Source of the DNA: Deltaproteobacteria bacterium HGW-Deltaproteobacteria-14
Lineage (GTDB): Bacteria > Myxococcota_A > UBA9042 > PHBI01
Length of the DNA: 32,018 bases
Assembly: GCA_002841945.1 (NCBI GenBank)
Contig: PHBI01000128.1
Span: 1 to 32,018 of the forward strand
Direction: 5' to 3'
Positions 14,241 to 23,595 of the stretch are shown in pieces. A program made the translations under genes and the position numbers. The first letter of the stretch is position 1; every line of letters begins with the position of its first letter. Under the pieces are notes generated by a model that searched no databases, was not told the DNA's origin, and saw only the letters and a list, made by a program, of their open reading frames with translations.

Positions 14241-16190
14241 TCAATCTTCGACGCCGACGATGTGCCCGTCGATCGCCGTGAACTTGATCCCGATGGACGC
14301 CGAGTCGTACACGCCGTCGGCGTTGGTGTCGATGTCGTTGGACACCAGCGCGTTCACCAGCGCGAGGACGGTCGCCTTGTCGAGGTTGGGCGGCAGCGAG
14401 CCGTCGGGGAGCGCGCCGATGCCGTCGAGGAGCTGCTGCTTGGGCACCGCGCCGGCCAGGATCCCCTGCATCGCGGTGACCCGCCCGCCGGACCGCGTGA
14501 CCGTGCCCACGACCTGCAGGCTGCCGATCGTGATCTGCACCACGGCGGTCTGCGACAGGCGGATCTCGAACGGCAGCGCCGCCTGCCCGACGGCGCTCAA
14601 CACGTTGCCGCTGAGGGTGGCGGGTAGCGACACCACCGGGGCACAGGTCTCGGGGTCGAGCAGATCCCGCTTGACGACCCAGTCGCACGTCTCCACCTGC
14701 GCGTCGCAGCCGGGCGTGCTCGGCGCCAGCTCCCCGGAGAAGAACGAGAGCGTGACGAGATCCGGGTCGTCGCCGCGCGGCGCGAACATCGCCACCAGGC
14801 TGAGGTCGCCACCGGCCACGGCGTCGACGAGCGAGTCGTTGGCGAAGGCCGCGATGATGCCGAGGCTGTTGTTGATGCCGCTGTCGCAGCTCGACTCCGG
14901 CGCGCAGGTCGCCGGGTCGCCGTCGAGGTCGAGGGCCTCACCGACGTAGCCCCCGTCGCCGATCGCGAGGGTGATCAGCTTCACCCCGTCGTCGGACAGC
15001 GCCGGCGTGCAGACGCACGCGCTGGTGTCGGCGACACACACACCGTCGAGGCAGGCGTCGCCCACGCTGCACTCGAGCCCGTCGTCGCACGCCGGGCCGG
15101 TCAGCGGCGAGAAGCCGCAGCCGGCGCCCGGGCTGCAGCTGTCGGCGGTGCACGGATCGGCGTCGTCGCAGACCCGCGGCCGCCCGACGCACTCGGAGGC
15201 GACGCAGGCGTCGTCGACGGTACACGCGTCGTGGTCGTCGCACTCGCCGCTCGCCGGCTCGGCGGCACACTCGCCGGTCAGCGGATCGCACAGGTCGTTG
15301 GTGCACGCGTTGCCGTCGTCACAGGCCGCCACGACCCCGATGCAGCACGGGCTCGACGTCGGCAGGTGCACGCACCCCACGTCCGAGCTGCACGTGTCCA
15401 CGGTGCAGAAGTTCGCGTCGTCGCAGCCGTTCGGGCCGCCCGAGACGCACACCCCCTCGCGGCAGCTGTCGCCGGTCGTGCACGGATCGCCGTCCTCGCA
15501 GCCGAGCTCGGCCCAAGCGTGCTGGCAGCCCCCCTCCTCGATGCACGCATCGACCGTACACGGGTTGTCGTCGTCGCAGGGCTCGGGGACCCCGACGCAG
15601 GCGCCGCGAAGACACACGTCTTCGCTCGTGCACACAAGACCATCATCGCATGAGTCACCACTCAGAGGGGTGTGTACGCACCCCAACGCTGCATCGCACG
15701 AGTCCGCCGTGCAGGGGTCCCCGTCGTCGCACTCGAGCCCCTCTCCGGGCACGCAGCCGCCGCCTCGGCAGCTGCTGGTGACGGTGCAGAGATCGTGATC
15801 GTCGCAGCGCCCGCCCTCCGCGAGCGCGGTCCAGCCGAGCGTATCCGCGGCCGGCTCGCAGCGGCGACACGGGTCGTTGGGTCGCGCCTCGCCGGCGGCG
15901 CGGCACACGTTGTTGATGAAGCAGGTCTCGGCGACCACGGCCCACTCGCAGTGGGGTGACGCCGCCTCGAGCGCGCAGCGGTCGACGGTGCACGCGTGAC
16001 CGTCATCACACTCGGCGTCGCTCGCGCAGGTCGCGAGGGCGGGAGCTGCGGTATCGGCGGCGACCGTGTCAGCGCCGGACACGGTGTCGGCGAGCACGAC
16101 GCCGTCGAGGACGTCGACCCGGGAGCCGTCGGTGCAGCCGCCGCCGATGAGCGCCGCGGCGGCCAGAGGGAGCAAGCGAGCGGCCTTCAA
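14241..16190 (-). CDS. Cys-rich repeat lipoprotein B (TTG start, coupled to the upstream gene)
   Basis: A 649-residue predicted lipoprotein. The start is inferred as TTG at 16190, whose last two bases overlap the upstream TGA (TTGA), with GGAGGGA seven bases before; the result is a proper signal peptide ending at C19 (LIGGGC). A short Thr/Asp/Ala linker follows. Residues about 55-410 hold eleven Cys-rich units of the pattern CDDxxxCTxDxC....GC or CDDxxxCTxGDxC..G.C, resembling the 24-residue Dictyostelium matrix repeat (CTDC type). The last 230 residues are a Cys-poor domain (LSLVAMFAPRG, QTAVVQITIGSLQVVGTV, DTNADGVYDSAS) that I do not recognise. It is probably a cell-surface protein working with its operon partner. 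Confidence 0.85.
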   Translation of the reverse strand: MKAARLLPLAAAALIGGGCTDGSRVDVLDGVVLADTVSGADTVAADTAAPALATCASDAECDDGHACTVDRCALEAASPHCEWAVVAETCFINNVCRAAGEARPNDPCRRCEPAADTLGWTALAEGGRCDDHDLCTVTSSCRGGGCVPGEGLECDDGDPCTADSCDAALGCVHTPLSGDSCDDGLVCTSEDVCLRGACVGVPEPCDDDNPCTVDACIEEGGCQHAWAELGCEDGDPCTTGDSCREGVCVSGGPNGCDDANFCTVDTCSSDVGCVHLPTSSPCCIGVVAACDDGNACTNDLCDPLTGECAAEPASGECDDHDACTVDDACVASECVGRPRVCDDADPCTADSCSPGAGCGFSPLTGPACDDGLECSVGDACLDGVCVADTSACVCTPALSDDGVKLITLAIGDGGYVGEALDLDGDPATCAPESSCDSGINNSLGIIAAFANDSLVDAVAGGDLSLVAMFAPRGDDPDLVTLSFFSGELAPSTPGCDAQVETCDWVVKRDLLDPETCAPVVSLPATLSGNVLSAVGQAALPFEIRLSQTAVVQITIGSLQVVGTVTRSGGRVTAMQGILAGAVPKQQLLDGIGALPDGSLPPNLDKATVLALVNALVSNDIDTNADGVYDSASIGIKFTAIDGHIVGVED

Positions 16191-19186
16191 TTCAGCTTCC
16201 CTCCGACGATCAGGTTCCCGTCCGAGCGGTAGAGCACCTCGGGGCTGATCTTGATGCCGGTCCCGGGCGGCAGCCCCGGCAGCGCGCCCGACAGATCGAT
16301 GTCCGGCAGCGGGATGCTGCCGAGCTCGGTCCCGCTGAGCTGGTCGACGAGCCCGCCGACGACCTGGACCTCGATGAGGTTGCGGATGGCGTCCTCCGCG
16401 CCGATGAGGCCCTCGGCGGTGACGTCGACCTGGGTCTCGATCGCGCTCACGTCGCCGAGGGTCATGCTGATCTCGCCCGCGTTGACGGCCAGGTTGATGG
16501 AGATGAGGGCCGACACCCACACGTCGGCGGTGAGGGACTGGCCCGCGAAGTTCATGCTCATCTGGATCCGCAGATCACCGATCAGCGCCGTCAAGCCACC
16601 GCCGCCGCAGTCGCTGGCCGTCGGGGCGAGCATCCCGCTCAGCGCGAGCTGGAGCGAGCCGATCCCGAACTGCGACAGGTCGGTGCCCGCGAGCCAGTCG
16701 GGGGGCACGTCGAACTCGAGCAGCCCGCCGCGCCACGCGGCGTAGAGGATGCTGTTGAGCGTGTCGTCGGCGACCACGAGCTCGAGGGCGCGCTGCTCGG
16801 GCAGGGTGATCTGCTGGGTCGCGCCGCTGTTGCACATGGCCCGGTCGGGGACCCCCTTGTTCTCGTAGGGCGTCCGCTTCTCGGAGGCGTAGCCGGCGGC
16901 GCGGAGGTAGATGCGCCCACCCTCGGGGTCGAACGCCACCCCCTGGAAATCCGTCATGAGCTGCAGCGAGACGGCCGAGCCGGTGCCGCCGAGCGGCGGG
17001 ATGTCGATGCTGGTCTGGAACGCCAGCGCGCTGAGGGCGTCGCTGATGAGCGGACCGAGCACCGGCCGGAGGGAGCTGTTGAACGAGCTCTCGATGCTGT
17101 CGACGAAGTCGTCGATGAAGAAGCCGAGGATGAAGTCGGCGATGAAGCCGAAGGCGCCGTTGATGCTGACGTCCGTCCCCGAGATGGTCACCGAGCTGTT
17201 CGGGATGGTCGCGACCAGGCCGTGGTTCGACACGCTCAGGTTCATGGTCGCGTCGATGACGATGCTGCTGAAGCTGAAGTCGCCGCTGATGCTCGACGGT
17301 CCCCAGCAGCTGGTCCAGGAGCTGGAGCAGGTCTTCTTGGCCTGGATGTCGGCGTGCCCGTTCCGGATGACGACGCGGAGCGCCAGCCCGCCGTTGCGCG
17401 GCGTGAGGGTCGCCGTCGGAGGGCTGTAGGTCATGTTGCGGACGAAGATGTCGTACTTGCCGACGATGCTGGTGGCGTCGACGTTGTGCGCCGCCGGGCT
17501 CGGGATGAGGGCGTTGATGTCGAAGCCCTGCAAGGCGAGCTCGAGGATCGTCCCGAGGTCGTTCGGCGGCAGCGCGCGGTCGTGGTCGTCGATGGCGTCC
17601 TTGTCGAGCCACACCCCGACCCCCTGGGCGACGATGCCGTTCGTCGGGGTGGTCGGCTTGTGATAGCCGGTCGACCAGAGGAAGGACTGCACCACGCGCC
17701 GCTTGGTCCCGAGGGCGTCGGTCGCCTCGATGATGAGGATGTTGCCCCCGACCTTGGGCGTGATGGACCGCGAGAACGCGCCCGTCGCCGGTGAGACGCT
17801 GGTGTTGGTCCCGTTGATGCGGAGCGACGTGATCGGCCCGGCGCCGCTGACCACCGTCCCGGTCACCGTCACCGTCTGCGAGCCGGCGATCCCCAGGATC
17901 GTCGCGCCGCGCGTCGGGTTGGTGACGGTGATGGTGGGTCGGCACGCGTTCGTCTGGATGAGGTCGTTGCGGCACCCGGTGACGGCGTCACAGGAGTCGG
18001 CGGTGCAGGCGTTGGCGTCGTCGCAGTTCACCGCGGCGCCGACACACGCGCCGCCGGCGCAGCGGTCGTACGCCGTGCAGGCGCTGGCGTCGTCGCACAC
18101 CACGGTGTTGTTCGCGTTGACGCAGCCCGTCGCGGGGTCGCAGCTGTCGTCGGTGCACGGGTTGCCGTCGTCGCAGGGCAGCGGCGTGGTCCCCGGGTGG
18201 CACACGGCGGCGCCGCAGACGTCGCCCACCGTACACGCGTCGCCGTCGTCGCAGGACAGCTGGTTTGGCGTATGGATGACGCCGACGGCGCGCTCACACC
18301 TGTCGTCGGTGCACGGGTTGCCGTCATCGGGGTCGACCACGACGCCTAGGCACGCCCCCTGAACGCAGGTGTCGACCGCCGTACACGCGTTGTTGTCGTC
18401 GCACGGGGCGGTGTTGAACGGGAACACGCAGCCCAGCTCCGCGTCGCAGCGCTCGTCGGTGCAGGGGTTGGCGTCCGTGCAGAGCGAGGCGATCGAGGTG
18501 TGCGAACAGCCGCCGTCGGCCTTGCACACGTCGATGGTGCAGATGTCGTGGTCGTCGCAGCTGCGCGCCTCGGCGCCGACGCAGGCACCCGCGACGCACA
18601 CGTCGCCGGCGGTGCAGACGTTGCCGTCGTCGCACTTCAGGCTGTTCGGCACGTGGACGCAGCCGACCCAGGGCTGGCAGTGGTCGGTGGTGCACACGTT
18701 GCCGTCGTCGCAGCTCGCCGCGTCGCCGCTCGCCTGGCACGGATCCCCGCCGCACTCCTCGGGGCTCGGCTCGTGGGTGCACGCGCCGGTCTCGCCGTCG
18801 CAGCCGTCGCGGGTACACGGATCCTCGTCGTCGCAGTCCCGGGCCGTCCCCGAGCAGGCGCCGTTGACGCAGCCGTCGTCGACCGTGCATGGGTCGTCGT
18901 CGTCGCACGTCGCCGCGTCGTTTGGTGTCCAGCCGGTCGGCGACGCCACCACGAGGCACACGTCGCACGCGTTGTCCGGCGCCTCGGCCCCGTTGTCGTA
19001 GCAACGATCCCCGATGTGACACTGGTCCTCGGCGCAGACCACCGGGACGGTCGCGGTCGTGTCGGCGGGCGGGACGTCGTACGTAGCGACCGCCGTGTCC
19101 TCGGGGGCCACGACGCCGCTCGTCTGATCATCACAGGCGCCGAGCGCGATGATGAACATCGCACCCGCCGCGCACAGTGCACGCAT
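16187..19186 (-). CDS. Cys-rich repeat lipoprotein A with Ig-like and BPI/TULIP-like domains
   Basis: A 999-residue lipoprotein. ATG at 19186 has GGGAGGTG about seven bases upstream; the lipobox is LGAC (C18). Residues about 50-412 contain twelve Cys-rich CDDxxxCTxDxC units. Residues about 414-500 (TITVTNPTRGATILGIAGSQ ... ATDALGTKRRVVQSFLW) are a bacterial Ig-like domain. Residues about 510-999 have the layout of BPI/LBP/CETP proteins: IFVRNMTYSPPTATLTPRNG, a strand-rich sheet, an amphipathic helix with FFIDDFVDSIESSFNSSLRPVL, a central turn, then LELVVADDTLNSILYAAWRG and GLLEFDVPPDW. It ends in a strand like that of BPI (GIKISPEVLYRSDGNLIVGG). A lipid- or lipopolysaccharide-binding role is an inference from this resemblance. 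It is the first gene of a two-gene operon. Confidence 0.85.
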   Translation of the reverse strand: MRALCAAGAMFIIALGACDDQTSGVVAPEDTAVATYDVPPADTTATVPVVCAEDQCHIGDRCYDNGAEAPDNACDVCLVVASPTGWTPNDAATCDDDDPCTVDDGCVNGACSGTARDCDDEDPCTRDGCDGETGACTHEPSPEECGGDPCQASGDAASCDDGNVCTTDHCQPWVGCVHVPNSLKCDDGNVCTAGDVCVAGACVGAEARSCDDHDICTIDVCKADGGCSHTSIASLCTDANPCTDERCDAELGCVFPFNTAPCDDNNACTAVDTCVQGACLGVVVDPDDGNPCTDDRCERAVGVIHTPNQLSCDDGDACTVGDVCGAAVCHPGTTPLPCDDGNPCTDDSCDPATGCVNANNTVVCDDASACTAYDRCAGGACVGAAVNCDDANACTADSCDAVTGCRNDLIQTNACRPTITVTNPTRGATILGIAGSQTVTVTGTVVSGAGPITSLRINGTNTSVSPATGAFSRSITPKVGGNILIIEATDALGTKRRVVQSFLWSTGYHKPTTPTNGIVAQGVGVWLDKDAIDDHDRALPPNDLGTILELALQGFDINALIPSPAAHNVDATSIVGKYDIFVRNMTYSPPTATLTPRNGGLALRVVIRNGHADIQAKKTCSSSWTSCWGPSSISGDFSFSSIVIDATMNLSVSNHGLVATIPNSSVTISGTDVSINGAFGFIADFILGFFIDDFVDSIESSFNSSLRPVLGPLISDALSALAFQTSIDIPPLGGTGSAVSLQLMTDFQGVAFDPEGGRIYLRAAGYASEKRTPYENKGVPDRAMCNSGATQQITLPEQRALELVVADDTLNSILYAAWRGGLLEFDVPPDWLAGTDLSQFGIGSLQLALSGMLAPTASDCGGGGLTALIGDLRIQMSMNFAGQSLTADVWVSALISINLAVNAGEISMTLGDVSAIETQVDVTAEGLIGAEDAIRNLIEVQVVGGLVDQLSGTELGSIPLPDIDLSGALPGLPPGTGIKISPEVLYRSDGNLIVGGKLN

Positions 19187-19352
19187 GAAACACACCTCCC
19201 GACCGATACGGGCGTTATACCCGAAACGAGCGGTCGAAATCAGCATTGGGACGAGGACGTGCGCACATCGGGACGCAGTCGAGCCCCGCGACCGCCGCCC
19301 GGCGTGCGCAGCGCGGGCCGTTAACCACCTGAAACCAAAGGACGGCGTGCTC

Positions 19353-19368
19353 TGGCACAGCGTGTGCT
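19353..19368 (+). promoter_or_regulatory. Sigma-54 promoter for the small membrane protein gene
   Basis: TGGCACAGCGTGTGCT: a complete -24 box (TGGCAC), and GG (19354-19355) separated by exactly ten bases from GC (19366-19367), as sigma-54 requires; the -12 box is slightly off (GTGCT instead of TTGCA). The transcript would start near 19379, with a ribosome site at 19390-19394 and the ATG at 19404. Confidence 0.65.
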
Positions 19369-19403
19369 TAGGGTCTCGGTAGCCCAACCGGAGGTTGCCC
19401 GAT

Positions 19404-19691
19404 ATGCGCTCCACCGACTCCCGATACTTCAGCGTCCTCGCCGCTTTCCTCGGCGTGCTCGCGTCCGTTCTGGCGCTCGCCGCCGTGCCCTGGGGCGTCA
19501 TCGGCATCGGCGCCATGGCCTTCGTGGCCTCCGGCGTGGGGCTCTTGCGGGGCGAAGGGGCCGGCGCGCTGCTCGGCTCGGGCCTCGTCGTCGCCGCGCT
19601 CCTCGGACCGGCGACGGTCGTCGGCGCGCTGCTCGCGGCCGCCGTGGTGTTCACCCTGACGCGCCCTGGACAGCGACACCGTCACCTGTGA
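19404..19691 (+). CDS. Small membrane protein, function unknown
   Basis: A 95-residue protein that is almost entirely hydrophobic, with about three transmembrane segments (residues near 8-27, 30-48 and 57-84) and a basic C-terminal tail (RPGQRHRHL). ATG at 19404 is preceded by GGAGG at 19390-19394. I do not recognise the family. A sigma-54-type promoter lies about 40 bases upstream. It is transcribed divergently from the Cys-rich operon across a 217-bp spacer, which also holds a TATAAC hexamer (minus strand, near 19214) that could serve the operon. Confidence 0.7.
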   Translation: MRSTDSRYFSVLAAFLGVLASVLALAAVPWGVIGIGAMAFVASGVGLLRGEGAGALLGSGLVVAALLGPATVVGALLAAAVVFTLTRPGQRHRHL

Positions 19692-19847
19692 TCCGCCGCC
19701 TCGCGCCACCATCACGCATCGCACAATGGCGCGCACCCCTGTCATTCCAGCCAGAGTGACACCGAGCGCTGCGGTGCAATGAGCGCCGCCGTTGCCTCGA
19801 CGCGGGCATCCGGCATAGGGTCCGCCGTCTGCTGTCGAGGAGACCGG

Positions 19848-21671
<1,824 letters not shown>

Positions 21672-21685
21672 GCGCCTCCCTCGGG

Positions 21686-21731
21686 ACGGTAGCGTCTACC
21701 GTAGGACACGGTCGTGTCCGCTGGAGCGGAC
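21686..21731. terminator. Cluster of three adjoining palindromes after the ABC gene
   Basis: ACGGTAG/CTACCGT (21686-21702, 3-base loop), GGACAC/GTGTCC (21704-21719, 4-base loop) and GTCCGCT/AGCGGAC (21716-21731) follow one another 15 to 60 bases beyond the ABC stop. There is no T-run. They could terminate the ABC transcript or form binding sites upstream of the sigma-54 promoter at 21818, where enhancer sites are expected. Confidence 0.45.
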
Positions 21732-21773
21732 GGCCCCGACCGTACGAGCGGCCAGCGGCGCACCACGAGAGCT

Positions 21774-21788
21774 CTTGTTTCAAACAAG
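21774..21788. promoter_or_regulatory. AT-rich operator-like palindrome CTTGTTTCAAACAAG
   Basis: A perfect 15-base palindrome (7-base arms around one base) in otherwise GC-rich DNA, 30 bases upstream of the sigma-54 -24 box. Its symmetry and composition fit a binding site for a dimeric regulator. Confidence 0.55.
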
Positions 21789-21817
21789 TACGCGCCTCAC
21801 CACGCAACACCTTCGCC

Positions 21818-21833
21818 TGGCACGTGTCTTGCT
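21818..21833 (+). promoter_or_regulatory. Consensus sigma-54 promoter
   Basis: TGGCACGTGTCTTGCT matches the sigma-54 consensus TGGCAC-N5-TTGCW at every defined position. Transcription should begin near 21844, ten bases before the ribosome site GGAGA (21855-21859) of the gene starting at 21865. Confidence 0.85.
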
Positions 21834-21864
21834 TTGGTTCTCCTCGTCGCCCACGGAGAACCCC

Positions 21865-22329
21865 ATGAAGTCACTCGCCGCCCTGATCATCTCCCTCGCC
21901 GCCGCGCTCAGCCCGGCGGGCGCCGCTTCGGCCGCCGGTCCGATCCTGGCTTCGCCCGAGGCGATCGTGGTGATCGGGCCGTTCCCCCTCGAGGTCTGCG
22001 ACGGCGGCGAGCCGGACACCCCGGCCAGCGTGGTGGCCGGGACGAGCGGCTACCTCAACCTCGGGTTCTTCGAGATGGACACGATCAGCGGCTCGGCGTG
22101 GCCCTGGGGCCTCGGCGCCGTGCTCGAGCGCGCCCAGCTGCGCGCCGCGGCGGCCCTCGAGCTGAGCCCAGCGACGGCAGGTCGAGGACCGGAGTCCGCA
22201 GCTGGTGGGGGTAGGGGCGACGCCGTCGCGCCTGCCCCCGGCCGCGGAGGACGCGGGTCCTCGACCGATACGATGGGAACTGGGTCGAGCTTCGGCAAAA
22301 AATCACGAGCTCTGAGCTACAGCAGGTGA
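21865..22329 (+). CDS. Secreted protein of unknown function, 3' end supplied by a repeat
   Basis: The ATG at 21865 (GGAGA five bases upstream) opens a 154-residue frame. Residues 1-23 are a Sec signal peptide (cleavage near ASA before AGP). Residues about 24-99 are a small domain (EAIVVIGPFPLEVCDGGEP, SGYLNLGFFEMDTISG) that I do not recognise. From 22161 on, the frame reads straight through a family 1 repeat, giving a Gly/Ala/Pro-rich tail of about 55 residues until the stop at 22327. The native gene was probably longer and was cut by the repeat, or the repeat has been exapted as a tail. A consensus sigma-54 promoter lies 32 bases before the start. Confidence 0.65.
   Translation: MKSLAALIISLAAALSPAGAASAAGPILASPEAIVVIGPFPLEVCDGGEPDTPASVVAGTSGYLNLGFFEMDTISGSAWPWGLGAVLERAQLRAAAALELSPATAGRGPESAAGGGRGDAVAPAPGRGGRGSSTDTMGTGSSFGKKSRALSYSR
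22161..22315 (+). repeat. Dispersed repeat family 1, copy 4
   Basis: A 155-bp unit of the same length as copy 3 and about 92% identical to it. A stem-loop with 15-base arms (22207-22221 and 22225-22239) around a GCC loop and a second small hairpin (GAGGAC/GTCCTC near 22246-22261) can form. It overlaps the 3' part of the reading frame that starts at 21865. Confidence 0.85.
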
Positions 22330-22340
22330 CGAGACCAGGG

Positions 22341-22390
22341 CCCCGGCGTCAGCCGGGGTCCGACGACGCGGCCCTCCAGCTGGCCGCGTC
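22341..22390. terminator. Two adjacent GC-rich hairpins
   Basis: CCCCGGC/GCCGGGG (22341-22358, loop GTCA) and GACGCGGCC/GGCCGCGTC (22365-22390, 8-base loop) lie just after the stop at 22329. No T-run follows. They probably end the transcript from the sigma-54 promoter. The rest of 22391-22463 shows nothing recognisable. Confidence 0.5.
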
Positions 22391-22463
22391 CAGGGGAGCG
22401 CGCTCACCCCGCGCCGACCTGAGAACGCCGGCAGGTTGGGGGACCAGTCGGCGTTCACTTTAC

Positions 22464-22586
22464 ATTCGCTCGGTCGGGGCGCCTCGGGTGGAACGCCTCA
22501 CCCCTCCCAACGCGGAGCTCGCAAGCTCGCCCCGCGACGGGAACCCTCGGGGCGAAGCGCTCCAGGCGCCCCGACCGAGCGCATTC
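22464..22586. repeat. Dispersed hairpin repeat family 2, copy A
   Basis: About 123 bp bounded by a perfect 17-base inverted repeat (GCTCGGTCGGGGCGCCT at 22468-22484 and its complement at 22564-22580). Inside are a second imperfect stem (GGAACGCCTCACCCC against GGGGCGAAGCGCTCC) and a small hairpin GAGCT-CGCA-AGCTC. Its edge overlaps the stop codon of the alpha/beta hydrolase gene. Confidence 0.85.
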
Positions 22587-23439
22587 AAACCGTCGCGATG
22601 CGGGCGCGGCGGACCGTGGGGTCGCTCAGGAAGGCGAGGAGCTCGGCCGCGAAGCGATCGGCCTCGCTGATGTGCGGGAAGTGGCCGGCGCCCGGGAAGC
22701 GCACGAGGCGCACGTCGGTCAGGTAGTGCAGCGCCTCGATCCCGTGACTCCACGGGACCACCGGGTCGCGATCCCCCCAGAAGAGCCGGATCGGCGGCAG
22801 GGCCGGGATGCGGCGAGCGTGGTCGAGGAAGTGGACGGTCTGCCCGCTGAGCCCGATCACCCCGCGGGTCGTGCGCGCAAACGCCCGCGCGCTGCCCGGC
22901 ACGTCGTTCATCAGCGAGAGCAGCCGCCGCTCGGCCGAGATGAACCCGCGCCCGCCGACGACCCGCGTCCCGACCGACGTCCCGAGGCGCATGAACGGCT
23001 GGATGACCCGGGTCGCGAGCGGCAGCGCGAGCAAGCGCAGGATCGGGTGGACCTCGCGCCCGAGCCCGCCCGCCGAGACCAGCGCCAGCCGACGCACCCG
23101 GGCGGCGTGGGAGAGCAGCATGAACTGCGCGACTCCCCCACCGAAGGAGTGCCCGACGAGATCGATGTCCTCGAGCTCGAGGTAGTCGCACCACTGCGCG
23201 ACCGTCCGCGCGTGCCAGCCCAGATCGTAGCTCGCGTCGGGGCGCTCGCTCAGCCCGTGTCCGGGGAGGTCGAGCGCGTAGACGCGCCGCTGCCGCGCCA
23301 GCACCGGGAGCAGGTGCCGCCAGGTCCGGTGGGAGTCGCCCAGGCCGTGCAACAACACGAGCGGGGGACCGGTGCCCGCCTCGACCCAGTGCAGCTCGAC
23401 GCCGCTGGCTCGGGCGCGCCGTGATTCGAAGGAAGTCAT
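22585..23439 (-). CDS. Alpha/beta hydrolase
   Basis: A 284-residue alpha/beta-hydrolase-fold enzyme of the esterase/haloalkane-dehalogenase-like group. It has the oxyanion-hole motif LVLLHGLGDSHRTW, DLPGHGLS, the nucleophile elbow GHSFGGG (S98), the acid GDRDPVVP and the catalytic His in GAGHFPH, so the triad is complete. A cap region lies around residues 125-200. No signal peptide, so probably cytoplasmic. The ATG at 23439 has no clear ribosome site. The stop codon touches a family 2 hairpin repeat. Divergent from aat across 156 bp. Substrate unknown. Confidence 0.9.
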   Translation of the reverse strand: MTSFESRRARASGVELHWVEAGTGPPLVLLHGLGDSHRTWRHLLPVLARQRRVYALDLPGHGLSERPDASYDLGWHARTVAQWCDYLELEDIDLVGHSFGGGVAQFMLLSHAARVRRLALVSAGGLGREVHPILRLLALPLATRVIQPFMRLGTSVGTRVVGGRGFISAERRLLSLMNDVPGSARAFARTTRGVIGLSGQTVHFLDHARRIPALPPIRLFWGDRDPVVPWSHGIEALHYLTDVRLVRFPGAGHFPHISEADRFAAELLAFLSDPTVRRARIATV

Positions 23440-23595
23440 CGCGGCGTCCGGGTCTATCACCGGTGACCGCGGCGTCAAAGACGATTGTCGCCCGGCCACC
23501 CGCCCGCACCTCGGGGTGGTGACTCGGGCGATCCGATGCAGCGCCGTGCGGCCGTCTCGATTTGCGGTCACCGCCCGGCGCGCTATGGTGGGCCG

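Noticed and set aside
14172..14627. Open frame on the + strand starting inside repeat copy 3
   Set aside because: It runs antisense through the end of the Cys-rich lipoprotein gene and is composed of out-of-frame residues.
14971..15798. Ser/His/Thr-rich open frames on the + strand opposite the Cys-rich repeats (also 18369-19001)
   Set aside because: Antisense of tandem CDDGNxCT codons gives regular-looking peptides; no start signal or independent support.
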